Positions 52,799-60,764 are shown, counted from the first letter of the stretch. The stretch is DNA of 64,000 nucleotides from Amycolatopsis camponoti (GCF_902497555.1 NZ_CABVGP010000001.1:434001-498000), one strand, 5' to 3'. Numbers and translations: made by a program. Notes: generated from the letters alone by a model not told the origin.

Positions 52799-52863
52799 AA
52801 TCGGTGACCGCCTGCGGGGGTGTGCGGTTACCCCGTCGTGGTTCGGGCTCGGATAGGAGATTT

Positions 52864-54009
52864 ATGCAGGTCAGGTCCACTCTTGTGCGTGGCGGGATCG
52901 CGGCTCTCGCCGCGGCCGCCGCGGTCATGATCGGTTCTCCGGCCGCTCTCGCCGACGATGGCGCCGCGCGCGGCCGCGTCGACGAGCACGCCGGCACGGT
53001 CGGCTACCGCCTCAACCTCGGCAAGGGCGGCGACTACATCGCCGAACTGTTCGAGATGAAGCTGTCGAACGGCAGCACGCTGAAGCTCTACTGCGTGCAG
53101 ATCACCGTCGGCCTGCGCACCGACGTCGACATGGTCGAGCGCCCCTGGAACAAGTACCCCGCCGAGGGGCCGTTCACGGCCAACAGCGCGAAGATCAACT
53201 GGGTGCTGCACAACGGCTACCCGGGCACCGGCCTGGACGCGCTGGGCAAGGCGCTGAAGAAGGCCGGCGTCGAGGTCCACGACGGCGTCTCCGAGCGCGA
53301 GGCCATCGCCGCGACGCAGGCCGCCGTGTGGCACTTCAGCGACGGCGTGAACCTGGACGCCACCAAGCCGCTGGCCGAGGAGAACTCGGCCGACGCCAAC
53401 GCCGACGTCGCCGCGCTCTACGCGTACTTCACCGGTGACCAGAACAAGGGCATCGGCGAGCAGCCGAAGCCGACGCTGAACATCGCCGCGGACAAGACCG
53501 AGGGCACGGCCGGTGGCAAGATCGGCCCGTACAGCGTCGCCACCAGCGGGGACGTCACCTCGCTGACCAGCCAGCTGCCCGAGGGCGTCAAGATCACCGA
53601 CGCCGACGGCAAGGAGCTGAAGGGCACCGACGTCAAGGACGGCAGCAAGCTGTTCGTCGACGTCCCGGCGGGCACCACGCCGGGCAAGGGCGCCTTCACC
53701 CTCAAGGCCACCGGCGAGCTGGACACCGGACGCCTGTTCGTCGCCGACAACTACGCGAAGAAGCCGGCGCAGTCGCTGATCGTCGCCGACTCGGAGAAGA
53801 CCGAGGTGACCGCGAACGCGCCCGCCAGCTGGACCGAGGCCGGCGTCCCGACCACCGCGCCGAGCACCACTCCGGCCGGCTCGAACGGCGGGGGCGGCGA
53901 GCTCGCCAACACCGGTGTCGACGCCGCGGTTCCGTTCACCGTCGGCGGCCTGCTGCTCGGTGGCGGCGCGCTGATGCTGCTGGTGAACCGGCGTCGCAGC
54001 CGCGCATAA
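52864..54009 (+). CDS. Thioester-forming surface protein with LAXTG sorting signal
   Basis: A 381-residue cell-wall-anchored protein. A signal peptide of about 30 residues ends AALADDG. A thioester domain (TED, TQXA type) follows: Cys in LKLYCVQITVG and Gln in ATQAAVWHFSDG should form the internal Cys-Gln thioester used for covalent attachment to host or surface molecules. A beta-sandwich stalk (about 205-330) resembles Cna-type repeats. The end is a Pro/Thr linker, the sorting motif LANTG, a hydrophobic span and a basic tail RRRSRA. LAXTG is read by class E sortases in actinomycetes. Confidence 0.9.
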   Translation: MQVRSTLVRGGIAALAAAAAVMIGSPAALADDGAARGRVDEHAGTVGYRLNLGKGGDYIAELFEMKLSNGSTLKLYCVQITVGLRTDVDMVERPWNKYPAEGPFTANSAKINWVLHNGYPGTGLDALGKALKKAGVEVHDGVSEREAIAATQAAVWHFSDGVNLDATKPLAEENSADANADVAALYAYFTGDQNKGIGEQPKPTLNIAADKTEGTAGGKIGPYSVATSGDVTSLTSQLPEGVKITDADGKELKGTDVKDGSKLFVDVPAGTTPGKGAFTLKATGELDTGRLFVADNYAKKPAQSLIVADSEKTEVTANAPASWTEAGVPTTAPSTTPAGSNGGGGELANTGVDAAVPFTVGGLLLGGGALMLLVNRRRSRA

Positions 54010-54029
54010 GTACCAGTCAGTACCCGGAA

Positions 54030-54062
54030 CGGGGCCGGTCCACTGTGGACCGGCCCCGTTTT
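54030..54062 (+). terminator. Rho-independent terminator after the surface-protein gene
   Basis: CGGGGCCGGTCCA (54030-54042) and TGGACCGGCCCCG (54046-54058) form a perfect 13-bp stem with a 3-nt loop, followed by TTTT. Confidence 0.85.
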
Positions 54063-54126
54063 CGTGCGTCAGGGACCCGACCATCGGATTGCGATCATCG
54101 GGGCAAAAGCGGCGAACCGCCCGTGC

Positions 54127-54142
54127 ATTGGTCTAGACTTTT
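54127..54142 (+). promoter_or_regulatory. DasR-like site before the AraC gene
   Basis: ATTGGTCTAGACTTTT matches 12 of 16 positions of the dre consensus, with a perfect TGGTCTAGAC core but a weak right half. It ends 26 bp before the AraC start codon. Confidence 0.45.
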
Positions 54143-54168
54143 CGCCCGGACGGCGAAGGGACGACGTC

Positions 54169-55047
54169 ATGCGCGGTACGACCGTTCCGCCCGGGACGCC
54201 CTGCCCGCCACCGCGGGCGGGGGAGCTGCCGATGCACCGGCTGGAGGTGCCGGCCCCGCACGCGCCGCCGCTCGCCGTCGGCACGTTCGACGCGATCGGG
54301 CCGCTCTCGCGCGCGGAGTTCCCGCACCGGCACACCTTCCACGAGCTGGTGCACGTCACCGGCGGCACCGGCGCGCACGTCGTCGACCTGACGCGCCGGC
54401 CGCTGCGTCCGCCGCACCTCGGCGTCATCGCGCCGGGGCAGGTGCACCAGTGGGCCGATGTGCGCGGCCTGACCGGTCACGTCGTCCTGTTCACCGACGA
54501 GTTCCTCCTCGACCACCCGGCCGACCGCGAACTGCTGCGACGGCTGAGCGAACAGCCGCTGCTGGAGCTGGACCCGGACGCCGACGCCGGCGTCACGCGG
54601 CTGGTCGCGGACCTCGTGGAGGAGCTCCGCCACGGCGAAGAGTCGGTCCTGCGGGCGCTGCTCCACGTCCTGGTCGCGCGGGCCGGACGGCTGCTGGGGC
54701 CGCCGCCCGCGCCCGCCGGGACGGTGGCGGCGGAGTTCGCCCGGCTCACCGGCCGCCCGGACCTCGGGCTGTGGTCGGTGTCCGCGCACGCCGCGCGCAT
54801 CGGCGTCACGCCGGGCCACCTCACCGAGGCCGTGAAGGCCGCGACCGGCCGCACCGCCGCGCAGCTGCTGCGCGAGGCGCGGACGCGGGAAGCCCAGCGG
54901 TTCCTGCTCCGGACGGACCTCACCGTGCGCCAGGTCGCGACCCGCGTCGGGTTCGCCGACCCGGCCTACTTCTGCCGGTTCTTCCGCCGCGAGACCGGGC
55001 TGAGCCCGGGCGACTTCCGCCGCGGCGGGGAGAATCACCACGACTGA
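54169..55047 (+). CDS. AraC-family transcriptional regulator
   Basis: A 292-residue regulator. An N-terminal cupin-like sensor domain (about 40-150) has FPHRHTFHELVHVTGGTGAHVVD and GVIAPGQVHQW, the usual sugar- or small-molecule-binding fold. The AraC double helix-turn-helix lies at about 195-290 (ARIGVTPGHLTEAVKAATG and VRQVATRVGFADPAYFCRFFRRETG, each a single HTH unit). ATG 54169 has GAAGGG about 8 nt upstream. It precedes the secreted dioxygenase gene by 78 bp on the same strand and probably activates it. Confidence 0.9.
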   Translation: MRGTTVPPGTPCPPPRAGELPMHRLEVPAPHAPPLAVGTFDAIGPLSRAEFPHRHTFHELVHVTGGTGAHVVDLTRRPLRPPHLGVIAPGQVHQWADVRGLTGHVVLFTDEFLLDHPADRELLRRLSEQPLLELDPDADAGVTRLVADLVEELRHGEESVLRALLHVLVARAGRLLGPPPAPAGTVAAEFARLTGRPDLGLWSVSAHAARIGVTPGHLTEAVKAATGRTAAQLLREARTREAQRFLLRTDLTVRQVATRVGFADPAYFCRFFRRETGLSPGDFRRGGENHHD

Positions 55048-55125
55048 CCGGCCCAGTCCATCGTCGCGCACCCGGTGCGCTGCCTACGTTCGAGGGGATT
55101 CCCGACGCCCCCACGAGGAGCAGGC

Positions 55126-55944
55126 ATGGACGAGGACACCAAGCTCAGCCGCAAGACGGTGCTGCGCGCCGCGCTGGCCGCGGGCGTCGCCGCGCCGGTC
55201 GCCCTGATCGGCGGGCCGGCGCTCGCCCGCACCACCGCCGCCACCGGCGCCGCCCCCGAACTGACCCCGGCGTGCCACGACGGCGACGAACCGACGATCG
55301 AGCAGACCGAAGGCCCCTACTTCAAGCCGAACTCGCCGGAACGGACCGACCTGGTCACGCCCGGCACCCCGGGCACGCGCCTGACGGTGTCCGGCTACGT
55401 GTTCGGGCGGGCCTGCCTGCCGGTGGGCCGCGTGCTGCTGGACTTCTGGCAGGCCGACGTCAACGGCGCGTACGACAGCGCCGGCTACGCGTTCCGCGGC
55501 CACCAGTACACCGACGCCCAGGGCGCGTTCCGCCTCTCGACGATCGTGCCCGGCCTCTACCCCGGCCGCACCCGGCACATCCACGTCAAGGTCCAGGCGC
55601 CCGGCCGGCCGATCCTGACCACCCAGCTCTACTTCCCGAACGAGCCGCGCAACAACACCGACACGATCTTCGACGCGCGGCTGCTGATGACCGTGCGGGA
55701 CAACGGCTCCGCGAAGGAAGCCGCGTTCGACTTCGTGCTGAACGTCCCGCAGAACCCGACGTCCACGACGTCGGCGCCGCCCACCTCCCCGCCGCCCGGG
55801 GGCACCACCTGGGCGGCGGGCACGGCCTACGCGGCCGGTGCCCGGGTCACCTACGGCGGCCGGGGCTACGTGTGCTTGCAGGGGCACACCGCCCAGCCGG
55901 GCTGGGAACCCCCGGCCGTTCCCGCGCTGTGGCGGGCGGAGTGA
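55126..55944 (+). CDS. Secreted intradiol ring-cleavage dioxygenase with CBM5/12 module
   Basis: A 272-residue exported enzyme. The N-terminal signal (LSRKTVLRAALAAGVAAPVA) resembles a Tat signal but with Arg-Lys. The intradiol dioxygenase domain (about 45-205) has the iron ligands Tyr in EQTEGPYFKP, a second Tyr near YPGRT, and the His pair in RTRHIHVKV. A Pro/Thr linker leads to a C-terminal CBM5/12 chitin/cellulose-binding module (about 228-272: WAAGTAYAAGARVTYGG, then GWEPPAVPALW). Such fusions have been studied in Streptomyces as extracellular catechol dioxygenases. It should cleave catechol-type aromatics bound to polysaccharide. Confidence 0.9.
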   Translation: MDEDTKLSRKTVLRAALAAGVAAPVALIGGPALARTTAATGAAPELTPACHDGDEPTIEQTEGPYFKPNSPERTDLVTPGTPGTRLTVSGYVFGRACLPVGRVLLDFWQADVNGAYDSAGYAFRGHQYTDAQGAFRLSTIVPGLYPGRTRHIHVKVQAPGRPILTTQLYFPNEPRNNTDTIFDARLLMTVRDNGSAKEAAFDFVLNVPQNPTSTTSAPPTSPPPGGTTWAAGTAYAAGARVTYGGRGYVCLQGHTAQPGWEPPAVPALWRAE

Positions 55945-56049
55945 CCCCCTGAGGAGGGAGGGAACGGGCGGGTCCCGGCACCGGGGCCCGCCCGGCTTCC
56001 GCACGACAGGCGTCGACCCGGTCCGCGCGGGCCTGGGACATTCAGCGGT

Positions 56050-56811
56050 ATGACGGACTCCGTGGGGTGGCTCCGGCGTTTCCACCCGGCGGCGCCCGGC
56101 GCGCCGCGGCTCGTGTGCTTCCCGCACGCCGGCGGCGCGGCGAGCTACTTCCACCCGCTCTCGGCCACGCTGGCGCCCGCGGTCGACGTGCTGGCCGTGC
56201 AGTACCCGGGCCGGCAGGACCGGCACGCCGAACCGCTGGTGGACGACCTGTTCCTGCTCGCCGACCGGCTGGCGGACGTCCTCGCCGCCGAGGGTGCCGG
56301 ACCGGTGGCGTTCTTCGGGCACAGCATGGGCGCCAGCCTGGCCTTCGAGGTCGCGCGGCGGCTCGAGACCGGGCTGCTGGGGTTGTTCGTGTCCGCGCGC
56401 CGCGCGCCGTCGGCGTCCCGCGTGGGGCGGGTCCACGAGCGGGGGGACGACGAGCTGCTCGCCGATGTCCGGCAGCTGGGCGGCACCGACGTCCGGGTGC
56501 TGGAGCACCCGCAGCTCGTCCGCATGGTGCTGCCGGTGCTGCGCAACGACTACAAGGCGGCTGAGGCCTACCGCTACCGGCCCGGCCCCGACGTGGGCTG
56601 CCCGGTCTTCGCGCTGATCGGCGACCGCGACCCGACGGTCACCGAAGCGGAGGCGGGGCGGTGGGCGGCGCACACGTCCGGCCGCTTCGAGCTGAAGTCG
56701 TTCCCGGGCGGCCACTTCTACCTGAACGACCACCTCGGGGAGGTGAGCCGCCTGCTGGGCGAGCGGCTCACCGGTCGGGAAGGTGAGCCGCTCGCTTCAG
56801 GTCAGCAGTAG
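56050..56811 (+). CDS. Type II thioesterase
   Basis: A 253-residue alpha/beta hydrolase of the GrsT/TEII type. It has the start LVCFPHAGGAASYFHPLS, the nucleophile motif FFGHSMGASLAFEVARRL, the Asp in ALIGDRDPTV and the His in FPGGHFYLNDH. These enzymes edit misprimed carrier proteins of polyketide or nonribosomal peptide synthases, yet no such synthase is in the window. The last 10 bp overlap the convergent chitinase gene. It may serve a cluster elsewhere. Confidence 0.9.
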   Translation: MTDSVGWLRRFHPAAPGAPRLVCFPHAGGAASYFHPLSATLAPAVDVLAVQYPGRQDRHAEPLVDDLFLLADRLADVLAAEGAGPVAFFGHSMGASLAFEVARRLETGLLGLFVSARRAPSASRVGRVHERGDDELLADVRQLGGTDVRVLEHPQLVRMVLPVLRNDYKAAEAYRYRPGPDVGCPVFALIGDRDPTVTEAEAGRWAAHTSGRFELKSFPGGHFYLNDHLGEVSRLLGERLTGREGEPLASGQQ

Positions 56812-57881
56812 AGGTTGGCGCCGGGGTCGACGCCGAGGATGGACGTGATCTGGCGGTACTTGTCGACGCGGCTCTGGACCTGCGCCGGGTTGCCGCCGTT
56901 GCACTCGATGGAGCCGTTGATGCTGCGGATGGTCTCACCGAAGCCGCGGCCGTTGACGATCGCGTTGTGCGGGGTCATCGTGCCGGGGCCGCTCTGGGTG
57001 TTCCAGTACCAGAGGCCGGTCTTCCACGCGACGGCCGCGTTCTGCTCGACCTGCCAGGGGTTGCCGAGCAGGTCGATGCCGAGTGCGTCACCGGCGGCCT
57101 TGTAGTTGAAGTTCCAGCTGAGCTGGATCGGGCCGCGGCCGTAGTACGCGGCCTGGCCGGCGGGGCAGCCGTAGGGCTGGCCGTAGTCGCAGTAGTGCGG
57201 GTAGTTCGCCGTGTTCTGCTCGACGATGTAGACCAGCCCGCCGGTTTCGTGGTTGACGTTGGCGAGGAACGCCGCGGCTTCCTGCTTCTTGACCGTGTCG
57301 CTGCCCGTGTTGGCGAAGCCGGGGTAGGCGGAGAGGGCCGCGGTCAGGCCGCTGTAGGTGTAGAAGCCGTTGCGGCCGGGGAAGATCTGGTTGAACTGCG
57401 CCTCGCTGATGACGAACGAGCCGGGGTTGCCCGGGTTGCCCGGGTCGGTGCCGCCGCCGCAGGAGTAGGGCTCCCAGTACCAGGTGCTGATGATCGGGTC
57501 GTAGCCCGGGTTGGCGTTCTTGGCGCGGTAGTAGCTGCCGTTGGTGTACTTCACGATCGCACCGACGTCGTACCACTGGCCCGCGACCCAGTTCGGGGCG
57601 TTGCAGGTGGTTCCGCCGCCGCCGTCGCAGCTGTAGGGCTCCCAGTACCAGGTGCTGATGATGGGGTCGTAGCCCGGGTTGGCGTTCTTGGCGCGGTAGT
57701 AGCTGCCGTTGGTGTACTTGACGACCGCGCCCACGTCGTACCACTGGCCCGCGACCCAGTTGGGCCCGCTGCAGGCGGCGGCGGCCGCCTGCGGGACCTG
57801 ACCGGTGGCGGCGGGCACGCCGAGCACGAGTGCGGCGGCGGCGGCGAATGTTGACAGGACCGCGACAAGACGTCTTCTCAA
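56802..57881 (-). CDS. Secreted GH19 chitinase with two CBM5/12 modules
   Basis: A 359-residue secreted chitinase. The start is a TTG at 57881, with AAGGAG about 10 nt upstream, giving a basic start RRRLVAVLS and a signal peptide of about 35 residues. Two nearly identical CBM5/12 modules (about 37-85 and 93-140) each run NWVAGQWYDVG to WYWEPYSC. A Gly/Pro linker precedes the GH19 domain (about 155-359) with catalytic Glu in NVNHETGG, a second Glu in YIVEQNTANY, and YYGRGPIQLSWNFNY. It cleaves chitin and possibly fungal walls. A DasR-like site lies 110 bp upstream. Confidence 0.94.
   Translation of the reverse strand: MRRRLVAVLSTFAAAAALVLGVPAATGQVPQAAAAACSGPNWVAGQWYDVGAVVKYTNGSYYRAKNANPGYDPIISTWYWEPYSCDGGGGTTCNAPNWVAGQWYDVGAIVKYTNGSYYRAKNANPGYDPIISTWYWEPYSCGGGTDPGNPGNPGSFVISEAQFNQIFPGRNGFYTYSGLTAALSAYPGFANTGSDTVKKQEAAAFLANVNHETGGLVYIVEQNTANYPHYCDYGQPYGCPAGQAAYYGRGPIQLSWNFNYKAAGDALGIDLLGNPWQVEQNAAVAWKTGLWYWNTQSGPGTMTPHNAIVNGRGFGETIRSINGSIECNGGNPAQVQSRVDKYRQITSILGVDPGANLYC
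57466..57761. repeat. Two near-identical 128-bp copies encoding the CBM modules
   Basis: 57466-57593 and 57634-57761 are 128-bp direct repeats, 168 bp apart start to start, differing at only a few bases. They encode the two binding modules. Such identity, including third positions, points to recent duplication or gene conversion. Confidence 0.85.
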
Positions 57882-57990
57882 GACTGGCTCACTCCTTCGG
57901 CCACGACGGAGTCCGGACGCGGGGGCGCCCGGTGTCGGAGGGGGTGTGCTCGACCGGCCGGAACGAGGGTGACACCGGTCACTAGAGCAG

Positions 57991-58006
57991 ATTGGTCTAG
58001 TCCAGT
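57991..58006. promoter_or_regulatory. DasR operator (dre) before the GH19 chitinase
   Basis: ATTGGTCTAGTCCAGT matches 14 of 16 positions of the dre consensus ACTGGTCTAGACCAGT. It lies 110 bp upstream of the chitinase start, the best such site in the window. DasR releases these sites when glucosamine-6-phosphate or related signals rise. Confidence 0.75.
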
Positions 58007-58120
58007 CAAGGATTCGGGCGGAGCGGGCAAGGGGTGTGCGCGAACGACTCCCGAGTTGAACCGTGCGGCGACGGGGTTCCGGCGACGGGGTTCCGGCGCT
58101 CGGGCGTGCGGAATCCGGTC

Positions 58121-58342
58121 GCCGCCACCGAATGCGGTGCTCCGGGTGCCGGACCCGCGTGAACCTTCGGCGCCCGGTCGCGTGGAACTCGGCCGCCATC
58201 GCCGCCGTATGCGGCGCCTCGGGCACCGGACTCGTGAGCCTTCGGCGGCGGGTTTCGGTGCCCGGTCGCGCGCGGAATTCGGCCATCGCCGCCGAAAGCG
58301 GCGCCTCGGGCACCGGACTTGCGCGAACCTTCGGTGCCGGCG
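58121..58342. repeat. Degenerate tandem repeat, period about 80-87 bp
   Basis: Three imperfect units begin at 58121, 58201 and 58288, each opening GCCGCC, then a variable base pair, then GCGG(T/C)GC, and containing CACCGGAC and a CCTTCGG block. The third stops near 58342 at the end of the methyltransferase gene. The gap 57882-58342 (461 bp) holds this array, the chitinase promoter and its dre site, and no gene. Confidence 0.55.
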
Positions 58343-58996
58343 CTACTCCGCCGCGGAGTCTCCGGACGGTTTCCGCGCCAGCACCCGCCCGTGCGGCACC
58401 CGCGCCTCCGGGTCGCGCAGCGCCTGGGTCAGGATCTCGAACCCGGCGCCGGCCACCTGCTCGCTCACCCGCTCCACCGGCTGCCGGTAGGCGTCCAGCG
58501 AGAGGCCGTCGTGGCCCTGCCAGCCGGTCAGGTGCTGCCGCTCGTCGCCGACCTGGAACGCCAGCTGCAGGTGGCCGCCCGGGCGCAGCACCCGGAACAG
58601 CTCCGCGCACACCTCCGGCAACCGGGCCGGCGGCGTGTGGATGATCGAGTACCAGGCCACCGCGCCCGCGAGACCACCGTCCGGCAGGTCCAGCCCGAGC
58701 AGGGACCCCTCGGAAAACCGCAGTTCAGGGTGGTCGCGGCGGGCCACGGCGAGCATCTCCGGCGACAGGTCGATGCCCGCCACTTCGAGCCCCGCCGAGG
58801 CGAGGTACGCCGTCACGCGGCCGGTTCCGCAGCCGAGGTCGGCGACCGGGCCGCCGCCGTCCTCGCGGACGAGGTCGGCGAACGCCGTCAGCAGCGCGCG
58901 GTCCTGGACGTCTTCGGCTATCGGTGGCGAGAGCCGGGCGTAGCTCTCGGCGACGATCGAGTAGGCGTGGCGGGTGGTGGTCAGGAAGTCGGTCAC
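58343..58996 (-). CDS. Class I SAM-dependent methyltransferase (Methyltransf_11)
   Basis: A 217-residue small-molecule methyltransferase of the UbiE-like type. Motif I is VADLGCGTGRVTAYLA near residue 50, the acidic loop is VAGIDLSPEML, and motif II/III regions are AVAWYSIIHTPP and VLRPGGHLQLAF. A stretch of eight codons precedes the GTG at 58996 in frame, so ATG/GTG choice is open. Target unknown. It is the last gene before the repeat array. Confidence 0.85.
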   Translation of the reverse strand: MTDFLTTTRHAYSIVAESYARLSPPIAEDVQDRALLTAFADLVREDGGGPVADLGCGTGRVTAYLASAGLEVAGIDLSPEMLAVARRDHPELRFSEGSLLGLDLPDGGLAGAVAWYSIIHTPPARLPEVCAELFRVLRPGGHLQLAFQVGDERQHLTGWQGHDGLSLDAYRQPVERVSEQVAGAGFEILTQALRDPEARVPHGRVLARKPSGDSAAE

Positions 58997-59041
58997 GGCG
59001 CGCACGGTACCGGCGGGCACCGACAGTTTCCGCGATCCGTC

Positions 59042-59218
59042 CTAAGTGGACTCCGCGCGGCCGAGGTGGTCGAGCATCGAGCGGACGGCCTCGAACTCCC
59101 GGACCTCCTGCCGGCAGTCCGGGCACGCCGAAAGGTGCCGCTCCACCCGTGCCGTGTCGACGGCGTCGAGCAACCCCAGGCTGTAGGCCCCGAGGTCGGT
59201 CCGGTCGTACCGGGCCAT
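59042..59218 (-). CDS. 58-residue zf-HC2 protein
   Basis: A tiny protein that is essentially one ZAS zinc finger: VERHLSACPDCRQEV gives H-x3-C-x2-C near residues 28-36, flanked by two helices (DLGAYSLGLLDAVD and FEAVRSMLDHLG). It lacks the membrane span of usual anti-sigma factors. A GGAGA element lies about 8 nt before the ATG. It may bind a sigma factor as a soluble sensor, or be the surviving domain of a larger protein. No sigma gene is adjacent. Confidence 0.6.
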   Translation of the reverse strand: MARYDRTDLGAYSLGLLDAVDTARVERHLSACPDCRQEVREFEAVRSMLDHLGRAEST

Positions 59219-59540
59219 GGATCGCGTCTCCGTTTCCGCGTCCCGCAAGGGAACGCCCGCACTACCGGACGTCTCCAGAGTCCAGACGCGGACGCGGCAC
59301 CGGCACTGTTCTCCGGTTTTCCACCCGATCGGCCGACAACTTGGGGCGGCGAACAGCCCATGTGAGTGAAAGCTGATCGTCACGGTACTCACCGGTCCGG
59401 ACACGGAAAGCTTTTCCGCCCCTAATTTCGGGGTTTCCGCGTCATGGGTCGCGGGCGGGTTCGTCCGACCTGCGTCAGACCGGAATTTTCCGGCCTCGAC
59501 CAGGGCGAAGGCGATCCGGAACGAGGAGAGCGAGAGAGCG
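59219..59540. other. Intergenic region between small divergent genes
   Basis: A 322-bp gap between the zf-HC2 gene (minus) and the three-helix protein gene (plus). It should hold both promoters. I see no gene, repeat or clear operator in it, though GC is a little lower than in the genes. Confidence 0.5.
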
Positions 59541-59789
59541 ATGACCGTACGGAGCCACCGGGCGGACCACGTCGTCGAAGAAGTCGGAGTGTGGCTGGCG
59601 GGGGAGTTCGTGGGGCGGCTCCCCGCCGCGGAGATCGACCACGTCGTCAAGGTGACGCGGCTCGACCTCGAAAGCAGTATCGCGCCGGAGGAGCTCGGGG
59701 AGATGCTCCACCGGCTGGGCCGGGCCCGGTTGCAGCGCATCGTGCAGCTGTCCCCGGCCGCCAGGGTGCGGATCCCGCAGACGCGCTGA
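59541..59789 (+). CDS. Small three-helix-bundle protein (DUF3562-like)
   Basis: An 82-residue helical protein. It starts TVRSHRADHVVEEVGVWLAG, has a middle EIDHVVKVTRLDLESS, and ends ELGEMLHRLGRARLQRIV. The length and helix pattern fit small dimerisation proteins of the DUF3562-like type in actinomycetes, but the match is by eye. GAGAGAG before the ATG serves as Shine-Dalgarno. It is convergent with the Lrp-type gene. Confidence 0.55.
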   Translation: MTVRSHRADHVVEEVGVWLAGEFVGRLPAAEIDHVVKVTRLDLESSIAPEELGEMLHRLGRARLQRIVQLSPAARVRIPQTR

Positions 59790-59816
59790 CGGAGCTTTCA
59801 CGGGAAAGGCGGCGTT

Positions 59817-60764
59817 TCAGCGGGACGCGGCCGCTTTGATCGTCCGGAGGACCGGCGCCGTCTCCAGGGTGCGGACGGCGTCGAGCGCCCCCAGCCGCCG
59901 GGTCAGGTAGTGGTGCAGGGCCGCCGCGTCGGGGCAGAGCGCGTGCGCGACCAGGTTGGCCGGCCCGGTCGTCGCCGCGACGAGCGCCAGCTCCGGGTGG
60001 GTGGCCAGCTCCCGGGCCACGGCGTCGAGGTGGGCGGGGGCGACCGACATCCACAGCAGCGCGTGGGTGATGGCGCCCAGCGGGGCCGGGTCGATTTCGA
60101 GGTCGAAGAACACCGTGCCGCCGGCTTGGAGGTCGGCCAGCCGGCGCGCGACGGTCGCCGCGGACCAGCCGGTGGCCGTCGCCAGCTCGGCCAGGCTCGC
60201 GCGGCCGTCGCGCTGCAACGCGGCCATCAGCGCGTCGTCGTCGCCGGTCAGCGGCTTGCCGTCGCCGGAGAACTCCGGGGTCAACGCCGCGACCTGCGAA
60301 GCGTCGAGGGCGTTCGCGCGCCCGAGCCACGCCGTCGGGCCGCCGAGGTAGCGGTGCAGCAGCTGGTGCGCCGACACGGCCGTGATGCTCGCGGAGCGCG
60401 GGATGTCCCGCAGCAGCAGCGAATGGTCGCTCGCGGCCGGCATGGACACGTTCACGCAGATCTCGGTGCCGCCCGACACGAGCTTGACCCACGCGGTGTC
60501 GGCGCGCCGCGCGAGGGCGAGCGCGACGTCGCGCGCGGTGTTCGGGGTCGCCGTCAGCCGGACCATCCACTCGGCCTGCCCGGCGCGTTGCGGGTCCGGC
60601 AAGCCGACGACGCGAAGCGACGCTTCGGCGCGTAGCCGGCGGTAGCGCCGCGCCACCGTCTGCGTCGAGACGCCGAGGACGTCCCCGATCTTCGTGAACG
60701 GCGCTCGCCCGTCGAGATGCAGCGCGTGGATCACCGCGCGATCGACGTCGTCGAGGATGGTCAT
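59817..60764 (-). CDS. Double-module Lrp/AsnC-family regulator
   Basis: A 315-residue regulator with two Lrp/AsnC units. The first HTH is near residues 5-45 (LDDVDRAVIHALHLDG, IGDVLGVSTQTVARR) and is followed by an AsnC ligand domain. The second HTH is near 172-215 (DDALMAALQRDGRASLAELA, TGWSAATVARRL) and again a ligand domain. ATG 60764 is chosen over upstream in-frame starts. It diverges from the MFS exporter gene 110 bp away and probably controls it. Confidence 0.9.
   Translation of the reverse strand: MTILDDVDRAVIHALHLDGRAPFTKIGDVLGVSTQTVARRYRRLRAEASLRVVGLPDPQRAGQAEWMVRLTATPNTARDVALALARRADTAWVKLVSGGTEICVNVSMPAASDHSLLLRDIPRSASITAVSAHQLLHRYLGGPTAWLGRANALDASQVAALTPEFSGDGKPLTGDDDALMAALQRDGRASLAELATATGWSAATVARRLADLQAGGTVFFDLEIDPAPLGAITHALLWMSVAPAHLDAVARELATHPELALVAATTGPANLVAHALCPDAAALHHYLTRRLGALDAVRTLETAPVLRTIKAAASR

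Noticed and set aside
56050..56811. Part of a polyketide or nonribosomal peptide cluster, because of the type II thioesterase
   Set aside because: No carrier protein, synthase or tailoring set is present within the window. The P450 lies 4 kb away behind a separate regulator.
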